Below are positions 21,112-34,014 of a DNA stretch of 64,000 bases, piece by piece; the first letter of the stretch is position 1; the number at the start of each line of letters is the position of its first letter. Both the position numbers and the translations under genes were made by a program. The notes under the pieces were generated by a model. The model searched no databases, had not been told where the DNA came from, and was given only the letters and a program-made list of their open reading frames with translations. Source of the stretch: Monocercomonoides exilis (taxonomy: Eukaryota; Preaxostyla; Oxymonadida; Polymastigidae); assembly GCA_001643675.2 (NCBI GenBank), contig LSRY02000014.1, forward strand, positions 622,501-686,500, in the 5' to 3' direction.

Positions 21112-23422
21112 CAAACAGGCAGCACAACTCGCAAATCATGCTGCTTCACAACAAACTTTGAAAAGCAAACAAAAACGAAAAATAAATAAACAATAAAATA
21201 ATTGGTGTTGAAAATCTGACAGAAAAATAAAACTCTCCTCAACCCCGTTCCACAACTCCATTCCACAATGTTGGCTCGCTTCCTTCAAGCAAATCCAGCT
21301 CATCTTTTCATTCTGACTCTTTTTTTGAAGAGGTGCATCACTTCATCTCTCCTCCTTTCACCATGCCCATTCCTCTCAAAGGCTTCTGCTCCAACAGCCA
21401 TTTCCCTTTCAATCATCCTCCTTTTGCATTCCTCCTGCCTAATGCATCAACATGCACTATTTTTGGAGAGGATGTTGTTGTGAATGGCAAGAACACCTAA
21501 CATTGTCTTCATTGTCTCATTTTCATTGCTCTCCTGCTCCTCTGCTCTCCTGCTTGCCAACTTCCAATCCACATCTTCTCACTCCTCCGACTCGCTCATC
21601 ATGCTTCTGTTCAGCCCAGCCACGGACTCTTCCAGAACACAGATCGCGTCTGTCATCGTCATGATTGCTGCCCCTTTCGGAAACCGCACAATAAACTCCC
21701 GCTTCAGCTCGTTCACACTCGGCCGCTGCCCCCAGTCTTGCGACAGGCACCCCTTCACCACACCCGCCAAGCTGCTCCCTCCCACCTTGCTTACATCCGG
21801 CTTCTCCCCATTCACAATCTTCTGCCCCGCCACCTCTGCGGCATACTCCCCAAACGGGATCTCCAGCGTCAGACACTCCCACAGCATTATCCCAATCGAG
21901 AACACAACTGATTCCTTTGTTGCTCCCATCTTCTTGCTCATCAGCAGCTCAGGCGCCTTCCACCGCAAGCACTCCTTCCTGAGATCATCATCATCCTCAA
22001 AGGCAGACGAAGGCGGAGGCGAGTTTGTGAATCTCTCACTCATCACCGAAATATTGGAGGACGAAGAAACAACAGTTAATGAAGAGATTGACGATGACTC
22101 TGAATCATCTGAAGATGAACAATCAGAGTGCAAGGCAATGCAGATCACCATGTGCTCGGAAAATAACACAATGTGGGGACTGAGATTGGTGAGAGATGAG
22201 AGAGGATTCTCCATTTCATCAAATGAATGGAGTGCCAGATTGGCCACCCAGAACAGGATCTGTGCAGCTGTTTGCTCTCTTTCCTGAAGACTCCCAATTG
22301 CCATTTCCTTCTTCTCATTCCTTCCATGAAGCAGCATGAACAATGAATCCCTCAGATCCACAATCAATTTTTCATGTGGAGACGAGCATGCCATAGCATC
22401 CACCAGATTCGACATCGATGATGTGGTTGGACAAGCATCTTCCATGCGAACAAATGTTGAATCTGAATCAGTTGAACATGTCGAAGACATTGATGGCGAT
22501 GGTGATCTCTTTCTTATCTCTTCTTCCTCAACCTTCTCCAATGCCCATTCTGGAATCTTGTCAGAGTCTCTTCCAAGAATATATTCAGTGGAGCCACTCT
22601 CACTCAGCAAATGCTCTGATGACTCTGAGTGTCCCAAGCTTTTCTCATACACCCTCTTTTGATCCTCTCATCGTTCTTCTTCTCGACATCCCCTGCCACT
22701 CTCCTCCACTGCTCCTCTGGAGACATCTCCATCGTCACCATCTCAAATGCCTTCGGATCTTTTCTGATATTATCATTCACAATCTCTCTGAGATCTTCTG
22801 CTTCATTCTTCACCTTCTTCCACCGGACAATGAATATAATGGATATAATTAACAGTATTACTACAATCGCAATGCACACAATTAATGCCCATGAGAATTT
22901 TCCTTCTTTCCCTCCTTCAACAATTCTGCCATCTCCTTTTCCTTCGGTTTCGCTTCTGTTCTTCAGGATAAACGAATCAGTCGATGAAGGCGAATCAATC
23001 TTTCCAAACAGAAGACTCACACTCACTTCTGTCTCTGCTCCCACTGCTCCCATCTGAACCGATGAAACAACTGCAACAATTTCGTTCTCTGACACACTTT
23101 CCTTTTCTCCAATCCCATAGCTCTCAACCACCTCTTCCCTTCCATTCCTGAAGCTCAACTTCAACCAAACATCACATGGCAGAAGAAGTCTCCCACTCAG
23201 CGTGATGATTGTTCTTCCCTCAGATGCCGTCTCATTCCTCGCCTCTTCCACAACTGGGATGAATAGTGGTGATGCTCTCTCCTCCATCATCCCGCTCAAC
23301 TCGCATCCTTCATTCAATATCCAAAGTGAAGAATTATCCTTCCATCCATCTCCTCCTTTCAAACTCATCACATTCAACACCCCTGAATCTGAGCAAATGA
23401 TATTTCTTCTCAGTGATGGATA
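21112..23422 (-). repeat. Palindrome arm 2 (2.3-kb inverted repeat)
   Basis: Mirror copy of 17895-20206 with one deleted base. Position pairs sum to 41318 proximal to the indel and 41317 distal to it, which shows a single-base offset across the whole arm. It contains the 3' end of giant gene B and its 3' flank. Confidence 0.95.
21579..22661 (-). pseudogene. Orphaned pseudokinase tail of copy B
   Basis: The reading frame for the cytosolic tail continues intact in the other frame after the one-base deletion, for about 357 codons, identical to the tail of copy A including WKAPELL, FSIGIMLWE and WGQRPS. In copy A the first residue of this open stretch corresponds to an internal valine, so there is no natural start codon at its beginning. 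Unless the frame is restored by polymorphism, ribosomal slippage or correction of a sequencing error, it is not translated as part of the receptor. Confidence 0.8.
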
Positions 23423-26400
23423 ATTTGATATCAAGGGATTGTTGTCAATGAACTCTCCTTTCTCAATTATCGCATTTCCTCCACTAATTGCAAGTCCACC
23501 ATCATGTGAATTCGAGATAGTTGAATCTTTCATCATCACAAAACTCTCCTTCACCTCAACAACTGATCCATTCCATTTGCATATCTCATTTTTGTTGCCA
23601 TTTCCATTTGCTTTTTCATCCATATTTCTAATCTTCACAGACTCTCTTTCGTTTGTGTTGCCATCAAAAATGCAGCTCTCAATCACAGTGCTTTCACTCT
23701 CCTTCACAGAAATACATTTTCCCTTTCCTTCTCCATTTGCAGCAAGTGTATTTCTCAATGAACAATTTGTCAGCTGTGTCATCTTTTTCATTTTCAAACA
23801 TGATATCAACGATGCCCCATCGTCAGACGACGTAATGTTTGCTGCATTCATTTTTTCTATTGTCAACTGCTCTCCTTCAACTGCGTCAATAAGGTTTGTT
23901 CCCATCCTGAGATCAAAAAAGTCACACGAAATTAAGGAAAGGATTGCAGATTGAAGCATACAGACAGCCGAATCAGACAGTGAAAGATCTGACACCACAC
24001 AGCCCTCAAGCATGCATTCACCTCTCTCAATTCGCACAATGCAAAATAATAAATCCGCTTGCACATGTTCTCCAATTCCCTCTGTGATTTTGGTGCTGAA
24101 TGTGCAGTTTGCCACTTCCAGCAATCCTCCTTCAGGGAAAAGAAGAATAGAATGAAGTGAAGCAAACTCCGGCTCAAACACAAACTTCAGTCTTGACATT
24201 GACACAGCGCCTGTTGTTTCTATCAGAGCCTCTCGGGAACATTCGATCGCAGGACACACTTCCACAACGCACAATCCTCGACCTCTCGAACTCAGACTCA
24301 TCTCTTCCAGCTGCAGCTCCCCATTGATCACACTTGCTCCATCTGCAAACACAAGGCTCATGAACTCTGAAGTCAGGTGCATCAGCCCATAATCAATCGA
24401 ATAGCACGGAAGAGTGTACGTACCACACTGGCGCTCATTCGACCCATTCATGCTCGACACAATAATCGTATCGCTCTGATGGATTGTGATGAAATCGATC
24501 AAGTTTGTATCTCCAGTGTGCTCAGTCACATCTATTCCATATATCGCATTCAGCTGAACATAATACTTCTCTCTCAGATCGAAATGAAATTGCGTTTCAT
24601 TAATCTGGCTCGTGATGTTGTAGCACTCAACAAAAATATCATTCCCCACACCTGCTGTGTTTGCACTCCAATTCATCTTCTCAAACACAAAATTCAGCCT
24701 TCCTGTTTCTCTGCTCCTCAAATACACTCCTCCTCCTTTCCCACTCTCGCTGCAACAGCACCGACTTATCGTCGACTTCGAAATACGCAATGCCCCTGAC
24801 CCACTCAACACAAATAGCATCACTCCGCCTTTCTCGCTTGCTTCTGCTTTGTTGTCCACAAACAAACTGTCCTCAATCCTCAACTCAATCCCGCTCTCTC
24901 CTTTCATCTCACACACACTTGCCCCATCATCGCTTCTTTTCATTCCAACAAACGAGCAATTCTCAATCAAAATATCGCACATTTCTTTCCCACTGTTCGT
25001 GCACATTTGCTCTTCAGTTTCCTTCACTGTGAAAACACATCCTTCTGTTTCATTCAGAGATGTGCAATCGACACTCGCCATGGTGCAAGCAACGCCAACT
25101 TCATTGATCACAAAAACACTGCATCCCACGCTGCTGGAGTCCATCGACAAATCTTTCACAACCAGTTCTCCTGCATCCATCGCCACAAACACGCATCTGC
25201 TTGGAGTGCTTTGCTGAGCATCTGAACGAAACGAGCATCCAGTCATTTCAAACTTCCCAGCTCTATTTACAACTGCAGTTCTGCAAACACCATCAACTCC
25301 AGTTCTCGAGTGAAGTGCAATGCCTGTGAACGAAAGTGACTTGTGATTCACCAAATAGCAATCCAGTCCATCTTCAACTGCCTTCTCCAAAAACAGCACA
25401 GCCTTTTCATTTTCTTCACCCATTGTCTCTGCTTTTTTAAACCGACAGTTGGACACATTGAAAGAATCTTGAATGATAGTTGATCCTTCAATTTGAATTG
25501 CTTTCATTTCATTTCCCTCCATCATGTTTTTCACCCCTTTCCACAGTGTTCTGCATGGCTCTTCCTTGCTTCCACACCTCGTCACATCAAATCCATCCGA
25601 TGAGATAAATATCTCAAATGAGCTGTACGGAATCAGAAACATGAACAAATCTTTATCTGAATGAATGTTGTCGCTCCCAACAAACAGCAATCTATCTTCC
25701 TTCATCGACTCATAATCAAATCTGAATGTATCTACCCTCACTGTGCTGTTCAAATCAGCCGCCAAAATAAACACATTCTTTCCAATATCTGCTCTGTTCT
25801 TGTCAAACTTCACACCAACATCCATGAGCAAAGGCATGCCGTTGTTGCCGCTGCTGCATTTCTGGCAATTCAAAAACAAAAACCCTCCTCTGCTGCGATC
25901 ACCAGATAGCGAGCAGATAGATGCATCAATATCCTTGATCGCAACATATTCTTCTTCTTTCAAAATCACATTCATCACACCACCTTCATTGCTCTCAGTA
26001 TTCTCTATTTGAGAGAAGTTGCAGCGTTCAATCTCCAGCGAAGATGAAACAATAAACGGTGAAATGGCAAACAGGCAACATTGCAATGAGCACCTAATCA
26101 TCGAGCATGTTCCACTCGTTGCTTTCACAAGCGAGTATTCAACTGCATCTGCCACCATCACAGCAAAAATGCAATTCTCAAATCGAAGCTTTCCACTTGA
26201 CAAGATCAATGATGCCAATTTCTCCTCAAACAACGAAGGAATCTCAAGCTTCAGCGAAAGCAAACTGAGTGAGTTGCTCGAAGCAATCACTGAAGTCATG
26301 CCATTCCCTGTTATTGAGCTGGAAAAGTGGATGAGCTTCCATTTCACCTCTTCCTCTTTATTCACATGGCAATCAAAAGCCATCTCTTCATCAAACATAA

Positions 26401-29400
26401 AGCAATCTTCAATTCTGTTTTCATCCATCACAACAAGTCTCTTTTCAAGTCCAGCTTCATTCCCGCCAATATGTGCAATACCACTCCACACAGAACAGCA
26501 AGGAAAAATCTCGCTTCCACACCCAGCTGCATCATATCCCTCTGAAGATACAAACACTTCCTCCGCCTTTCTTTCAACAAGAAACAACCGAAGATCCACA
26601 CTTTCTTCAAACCAATCTCGATCCCTTCCTTTCATATCAACCAACACTCCTTCTTCATCCTCATACTCAAATCCAAACCTCGCACTTGTCACCGTTTCGT
26701 TCAGTTTCTTGCATGAGACAAACAAATCCTTTCCTTCAAACGCTTGGTTGCCTTTGAATCGCAATTCTGAAAATCTGATGTTGTTCTCGCTGTCATCCAG
26801 CACATCCAAATACACTCCTCCTCCTCTTCCTTCATTTTTATCAGCTGCACATTTCATAAAAGATACAGCTTCAACTTTTATTTGCTCATTCATTCCCAAT
26901 TCGCATCTGATGCATCCGCCTTGCATGCTTTCAGTTTGAATATCTTCAAAAGAGCTCTCTTCATTGATGCTCAATTTGGCTCCTTTTTTCGATACCAAGC
27001 ATGAGCTCAACCCCACAACGCATTTCGTAACCGTTGTGTTCTTCAAAGACGCTTCAGATCCTGCTTCATTCATAACAAGCCCAACACCGTTCGTGTGCAT
27101 ATTATCGATCGTGCAGTTTTCAAAACCTGTGCTTCCATCCTTGCACATTGCAATCCCACTTCCTGCAAAATGCACTCCTTTCATCACATCCCTGTCAAAA
27201 TGAACAAATCCTCCTTTCGCAGCAACTATCCATTTCCCACATTCATTCGACGCACTTCCACAGCCAGAAAATGTGCAGCCAACAAAAGTGCATTGTCCCA
27301 CCCTCACTTCCACAACTGATTGTTCTTCTGCCAGATTCATCGGTGCTCGCGGAAGAACAAACTCAAGAACTGAAAAAATCAAATATGTCAATGCCTCTCC
27401 CTCTGTTTGCTCAAATTTTCCTTCCTCTCCAACAACCATTTTCTGTGCCTCATCATTCCCTTGCATCGTCAGTGATTTTCCATTTCTATTGATTGTCCCA
27501 TTCACTTCTGCCTCCCCTTCCAGCTGCATGATCACATGCTCATCTTTCATCCGAGCAAACCCCACATCAACTGACAAGCACGGGTTTTCCTTCAATCCAC
27601 AGTTCTGCCCGTCGTTCCCTGTTCCATCCACAAACATATATGATCCCAAAGATGGGAACAAATAGCTTATGATAGACCTTTCCTTGCTGGCGTCAGAAAG
27701 CTCTTCAACCCACATCAGCTTCTGAACTGTCGCGTTCGTGGCTGTCCCATACCACAATGTCGGAAGAAGCATCAGCCACGGCGACTCACACACCAAATAC
27801 ACATCATCTCCCTTTTCTGCCACACTGTTTCTGAACTCATTGTTTTTCATCGAATATGTGATGTTCGTGCTCTCAAACCTCACATACAGCCCTCCTCCCT
27901 TTCCACTTCCAGATGGCACAGTGCACTTGTCCATCTTATTGCGCTCATACACAAACCTCCCTCCTTCTCTCACAATCATCACTATTCCTCCTCCCATTGA
28001 ACCATCTGCCTCACAACAACACTTCTCAAAAGTGCAGTTTGTAATCTCAATGCATTCTCCATTCCTCACATCCCCATTCATCACTCCCCCATTTCCATTA
28101 TTCCTCGTTATCTCCAAAAATGTGTTGTTCTTCATCATCAGGCTCATTCCATATCCCTCCTCTCCATTTCCAATCACAATAATATTTCCATCAGCAAAGT
28201 CTGTCTCTTTTAGCGTTGAGTTTGCAATCACTGCTTCCTTCCCTCGCTTCAACTCAACCACACTCCCTCCTCCTTCCCTTGTTGCATTCCAAATTGTCAC
28301 TTCATCAATCAGACCTTCCACACCAACACCATCAATCACAATCATCCCTTTTCCAAGTGTCTCAAAGTTCCCGAATTCACATTTCACCATCTCAATCTTT
28401 CCTCCTCTGCAACAAACACATGTTGCCTCAACTATCCCTTCTTTGGTTGCAAATGAACATCCTTCAATTCTCAAAACATTGCCATTGCACAGAAACACAC
28501 TGTTCTTCATCGATTCTGCAAACCTTGAAACAACAAATGCCAAATTGAAAAACTTCACATTTTGCATTGTTTCAATCGTGCTTTCCTTTTCCTCCTCTCC
28601 TCCTCCTGATCCATCCACAACAACTCGTTGCATCTGCATCTCTCCGTCAATTGTCATTGCCTGCGAATCAATTACAATTTCTTCTTCAATTGAGAAAGAA
28701 GAAATGAGACGCAGCACTGCCAATGATGTGCCAAACAAGGCTTTCCCTGCATATTTCAGTGTGCTGCACGGAAAATCAAAATACCCGCATTTTGTGTGAT
28801 CCATTCCTCCATTTCTTCCATAAATATATCCAACTGTGGGTTTTTCGCGAAACAGCACCACAAGCGGAATCAGCTGACCAACACTTCCATTTTCCATTCC
28901 CATCAACTCCTTCAAATCCGGATTCTTGTCAACATCAACCTCAAACGAAAAATTGAACGATGTTTCATTCACAAGCTCTGACAAGCTCTCACACTCTATC
29001 ATCACATTCTTGCCTCCAAAACTTGCTGAATTGGCTGCCTCTTCCGTTCCAAAAGTCAACTTCGTCATCACAAAATCTCTTCCTCCTTCTTCACACCTTA
29101 GCATCACTCCCCCTCCATAACCCCCAACTGATCCTTCGCCAATGGCTGAACACTTCCCAAAATATGTCTCACACTCCACAATTCCCAGCCTCATCACTCC
29201 TGTTCCTTTCAGCACCACGCTTATTCCTCCTCCGCATCCCTTTGATGCTCTACAGCCTTCAATCTCAACATCATAAACACTCATCCTGCACTCATCTCCA
29301 ATCACTCCATTCACAACACTTCCATTCCCTTCCAATTCATTCACACCCTGAAATGAGCTGTTTGTAATCGAAAGATCCCTTCCTTCTCTGTCACAAATGA

Positions 29401-32400
29401 ATCCGCAATTTTTGTTTCCACAGCTTTGTACTGTCACATTAGCCAGCGAAAGTGAATTCTCAGATGCATACTCAATTAGACCATTTGCGTCCATCATCTG
29501 CACATCGCTGATAAAGACATTATTTATCAATGCTTTTCCATTTCCTTTCAGGCACAGTATGGGAGCTGATGCAAACTGCACAGCTTCTATCCTCAACCCT
29601 GCAACAGAAAGACTTCCACTTTGAAGGCGAATGAACGAATAATTGCACTGAATCACAGAAAGCTCGCACTCAATTGCACATTCTTCAATTTGCAGCTCTC
29701 CACCAGCTCCTGATACTTGAAACACACTTGTTTGAGCAGATGGAAGCGATCCAGGAAGAATGTGAACAAACAGCTCAAACTTGACTCTCGAAAGCACTTC
29801 AATCATGCATATACTGCCAGTCTCGTTCCCCTTCATTTCCATCCTCGTTCTCGTTGCAACCCCACAAAACTCGTATCCTTCACTTTCGTTCAGTATCACA
29901 CTCTCTGAAAATGAATACGTTTCTCCAAATCGCACTTTTCTTTCTTTCCCCATCACTCTCTTCAATGCATAATCAACTGTTTGGCACCTGAACTCTTCAA
30001 ATCCACAAACAACAACATCCACCCCACTGTTGCTCATGAACATCCACTCAGGATCGTCTGCAAGGTAATATTTCAATGGAATGATCAAATCTCCCCACTT
30101 TGAGTCAATTCCCATCGCCAAAGAGCTGAGATCAGAAATGTGAATTGGAAATTGAATCTGTTCTTTTCTCACACTTGTTGCCAAATCTGGAGATTGCACA
30201 AACAGATCTGCTCCATGCTCTGCCTCGTTCAATCTGAAAACAAGTGTTTCTGATAGCTCAAATCTTGCCTCAGCATCCAAAAGATGAAGCAGCATCCCTC
30301 CTCCTCTCCCATTCGTTCCACTTCCTGAGGGTGCGCTACATGCTTCAAGCTTCGTCGATGAAACATACAACTCGCTCGCCTTTTCCAGCACTGCGTGCAT
30401 TCCTCCTCCCCCATTGCCATTTCCAGACACTCCGCATCCTTTCAATGAGCAGTTCTCTATATCAACAACAAATCTGCTTGCTTCGTCTGCTTGCAAAGAA
30501 ATGCTTGCACCATCCCCATCTGTTCTCGTGATGTTTTCAAATGATGTGTTCTTCAGCTCCAACAACGAGCACACCTCAATGTGAATCATCCCACTCTTCT
30601 CCAAAGCACAATCTCCAAATGAACAATTCTGAATTGATACTGAATTGCTTGTGGCCATTCTGATCACTCCTCCACTCCCGCTTGCTCTCACATTGTTCAT
30701 TGTCAATAGATCAATTGTGCATTTCGCACTTCCATCCACAAGCACCATGTAACTTTCAAACAACACCTCTCTCTCAGCCCCACATCTCAGCCTCAGCATC
30801 TGCATATACCCACCGCTCGCTCTGGCAAATATATACCCAATCGTATTTGCATTGTCCATCCCATCAATCGCACAGTCAATAATTCTCATGTCTCCGGCCA
30901 ACGAATATACAAATGTGGAACGCCCTGAAATCGATTGCCCCAGCTCAAAGGTGATGTTTGTGAGTGTTGTAGTAACATTGTTTTTCACCAACCAGTCGTG
31001 CTCTTTTGGTTCTATTGTCTCCACTCTCAATCCAATAGCTTTGTCACTCGAATCTATTTCATATGACTGCTCGCTCAAAGTTATTTCCTCCACAAATCCA
31101 AATGTGTTCACAAGCCTCACAACTCGTTTCGATTCTGGAAACCGATGCTCTGCAGCTTTTTCAATCGTTTGGCATGGATAATCAGCATAACCGCACAACC
31201 TTAAATCATTTCCATTTGCTTTTCCACTCACATATGCAGGTGGCTGAAAAGCTCGCAGAAACAAGGCAAGCGGAATAATAATCTCAGGATTGCCTCTTTC
31301 AATACCGCTCAACTCACCGAAGTTTGTCGAGTTGATTCCAATTTGGGGACGAAATCCAAGTGATGCATTGCTGATGACCTTCGACAGGCTCTGCGCTTCC
31401 ACAAATACATTCTTTCCTCTCCAGGCATCACATCCAACAAAGGCACAAAGCTCAATCCTGAAACTGCATTCGTTGCTCAGGCATGCCAGATGCATCGCCC
31501 CTCCTTTCCCTTTTTTTGTTTCATCAGCAGGTGATGAACATGACTCAAACATCACATTTGAATTGCCTCCAATTCGCAATTCGCTTCCTGTTTGCATCGA
31601 AAAGTGAATCCCTCCCCCATTGCCATTTGCACAAGAGCACATTTTCAGCGTTGTGTTTGACAAGCCAAAAGAACTTCCAGAATCTAATGAACTGGAGAAA
31701 ATAGATCCACTTCCAGTGGCTCTTGTGATGTTCTCAAAGGTCACATTCACTATTCTTGGAGAATTTCTCGAAGATAGTTCAACTTCACTGAAGATTGGCA
31801 CTGAAAGAACCATATTCCGAATCTCCACATTTTCCAGCGAAATGCAATGCATGTTCGACATGAATGGGGATGCATCTATTTCGCTTCCTCCTGATTCAGA
31901 GCCTGGAGATAAAATGAGAACATCAGACAAAGAAAGCACTCCCGCAGAAGAGCTCACCACAAAAAGTCGTGGAGATGGATGTGCTGCTGAATCATGTTGT
32001 ATTTGAATTGCTGTTATCATCAAACTCCCACTCGATACGCTGAATAAAACTGAAGATGCTTCCAAGGATTGTGTTCGAACAATTGAATTAAGATGGCTTT
32101 CTCCAGAAACTTCAATGTGCTTTTCTCCACAGTCAATCGAAGCACGTGGAGCAAATATGGAAGCTAACACCTCCACTCCTTGTGTCGTGGCATATCCTGA
32201 ATTTCTCACAGCTCTTTCAATCGTTTTGCAAGGTTTGTCTTCCGATTCCCCACAAAGCAACTCAGCATCATTTCCATTGCTGGAAACATAACGCTTCAGC
32301 AACCCCAGCCCAAGCCAGGAATCATAATCTGTTCCACTGCCGTTGAACCAAACTCTTTGCTTTTCTGTGGTCGAGTACGATAATTCAAATGGACAGTCAA

Positions 32401-34014
32401 TCAAATTCGGATAAACAATGTAAACATCATGTCCATTTCCATTTCCTGCAGTGTTTCCATCAAAAAAGCAATATGCCATAAAAACAAAACGCTCTCCTAG
32501 TTGCATGCTTTTGTACTGATATATTATAAAAGCCCCACCATCACATCCCGCTATATTCCTCTGAAACGCAGATTCTTTCAAAAGAAATGAAGTTTCAAGT
32601 TCGTATTCCACTAATAAGGCTCCCGCTAAAGATCCTGCCTTGTTTTGCGTGAATGTACATTTGTCAACAATGAATGGATCAACTTTCTTTCCATCTTTCC
32701 CAAAAATCTTCACCAACCTCACTGCACCAGCGTAATAGTTGCTGGAATTGCATCTATCAAAAAGGCAACCGAATAGAAGAACTGATCCTTCAGATGTATT
32801 ATAGCATTGAACAGCTCCAACACCGTTTGAAGTTGAATAGCATTGAGAAAAATTAGATAGCTCAATGTTCATTTTCATGATTCCATCTGTGTAAATAGCA
32901 CCGCCATGAGGTGCAGAACAGCTATATCAAAAAATCATTTCGTTTGACATTAAAGTGAAAAAAAAAACGTTATAAAATTATAATTTTTAAAAGAAAAAAT
33001 GTAAATTGATATTCAAACAAACCTATTAAATTTACATCTTTGAACAATAAAAGATACAAGAATGTACAATGATTTCATTCCGCCACCATAATCTGGGGAA
33101 ATACATCCATCAAATGTGTCGTCTTCAAATGTTTCTGATTGGGTCAGAACTTGGTGTCCTGATTCTCCTGAATAGTGTGCATTAGCGTTTGCATTTCTGA
33201 TGCATCGTTGATATGTGTTGTTGGATGAAAACAGTGCTGTGCCTGCAGTGTTTATTGATCGAACAATGCCTCCATAAAAGACATCGCAAACTTCACAGAA
33301 CGAGCATCCTGAAATCGAATTCAAACTCTCTGAAAAAGAAGAAGGAATTTTGATTGTTTGTGCTGAAGCGATCGACATGTTGCAAAATGAAGATCTTGCC
33401 AAATTCACATCTTCTTTTCCTGACGAAGAAAGAAATGGAGAAGAGAGCAGTTGCAGAGACGAAAAAGCAGAATTGGATACACTCACTCTGTTTGATGTTT
33501 CGTGTGTTAAAAACGCTTCAGTTGGATGGGAAACCATCAACGAAGGAATGCCGTTTTCAGCAGTAGATGTTGTGAGTGAAATGTTCACACAACACAAACA
33601 ACCACTTGTTTGCAGGAACGGAGGAATACAATTTTTGGTTGAATATTTCATCGAACAGTGGCTGATAGACACTGAAGATTCATTGATGAAAAACACTGAA
33701 CTGTGCTCTTTTGCGCATATCTCCGCATTCCATGCTGAAAGTGTGGAATTCATTATGAGCATGCTCGCATCAATTCTGGTCGAACTCCCATAGCACTGAC
33801 CTTGCCTCTCATCATTGTTCCTCGCATCCCCAGGTGGGTTGTCGTTATTCGGCAGCATCTGCAAATAAACAGGTGGAATTAAAAGATGCATATTTGATCC
33901 TTCACTCATTTTCTCGCTCTGCTTTGACCAGAAATTATCCGCTATTCCTCCACATAATGCCATATTGACAGCAAAAGACAGAAGTACAGCAAACAAACAA
34001 TTTGATGCTTGCAT
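22604..34014 (-). CDS. Giant beta-helix transmembrane receptor (copy B), frameshifted before its pseudokinase
   Basis: Two exons, 34014-33023 and 32921-22604, with a 101-nt intron (donor GTTTGTTT, acceptor ATATAG) that restores a GGAI beta-helix turn across the junction; 3,769 residues as read. The first ATG is at 34014 (the frame extends to a TTG at 34023) and starts a signal peptide (MQASNCLFAVLLSFAVNM). The ectodomain carries the same series of eight CG/PC modules as copy A, colinear but diverged, then the identical membrane helix. A run of four As, instead of five in copy A, near 22661-22665 shifts the frame. The protein therefore ends after a short novel basic tail and lacks the pseudokinase. 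With the extra base it would be about 4,111 residues and stop at 21579. Sequencing error, polymorphism or true truncation are all possible. Confidence 0.85.
32922..33022 (-). other. Intron of giant gene B
   Basis: Minus-strand GTTTGTTT to ATATAG, 101 nt, splitting a Ser codon. Splicing joins CKFN to SCSAPHGGAIY, a typical Cys-rich beta-helix turn with GGAI. Without splicing the frame hits TGA six bases into the intron. Copy A has no intron in the corresponding region. Confidence 0.85.

Noticed and set aside
17895-23422. Treating the palindrome purely as an assembly artefact
   Set aside because: The two ectodomains are clearly different genes and the spacer is unique sequence, so a simple misjoin would not produce this. 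It still needs long-read confirmation.
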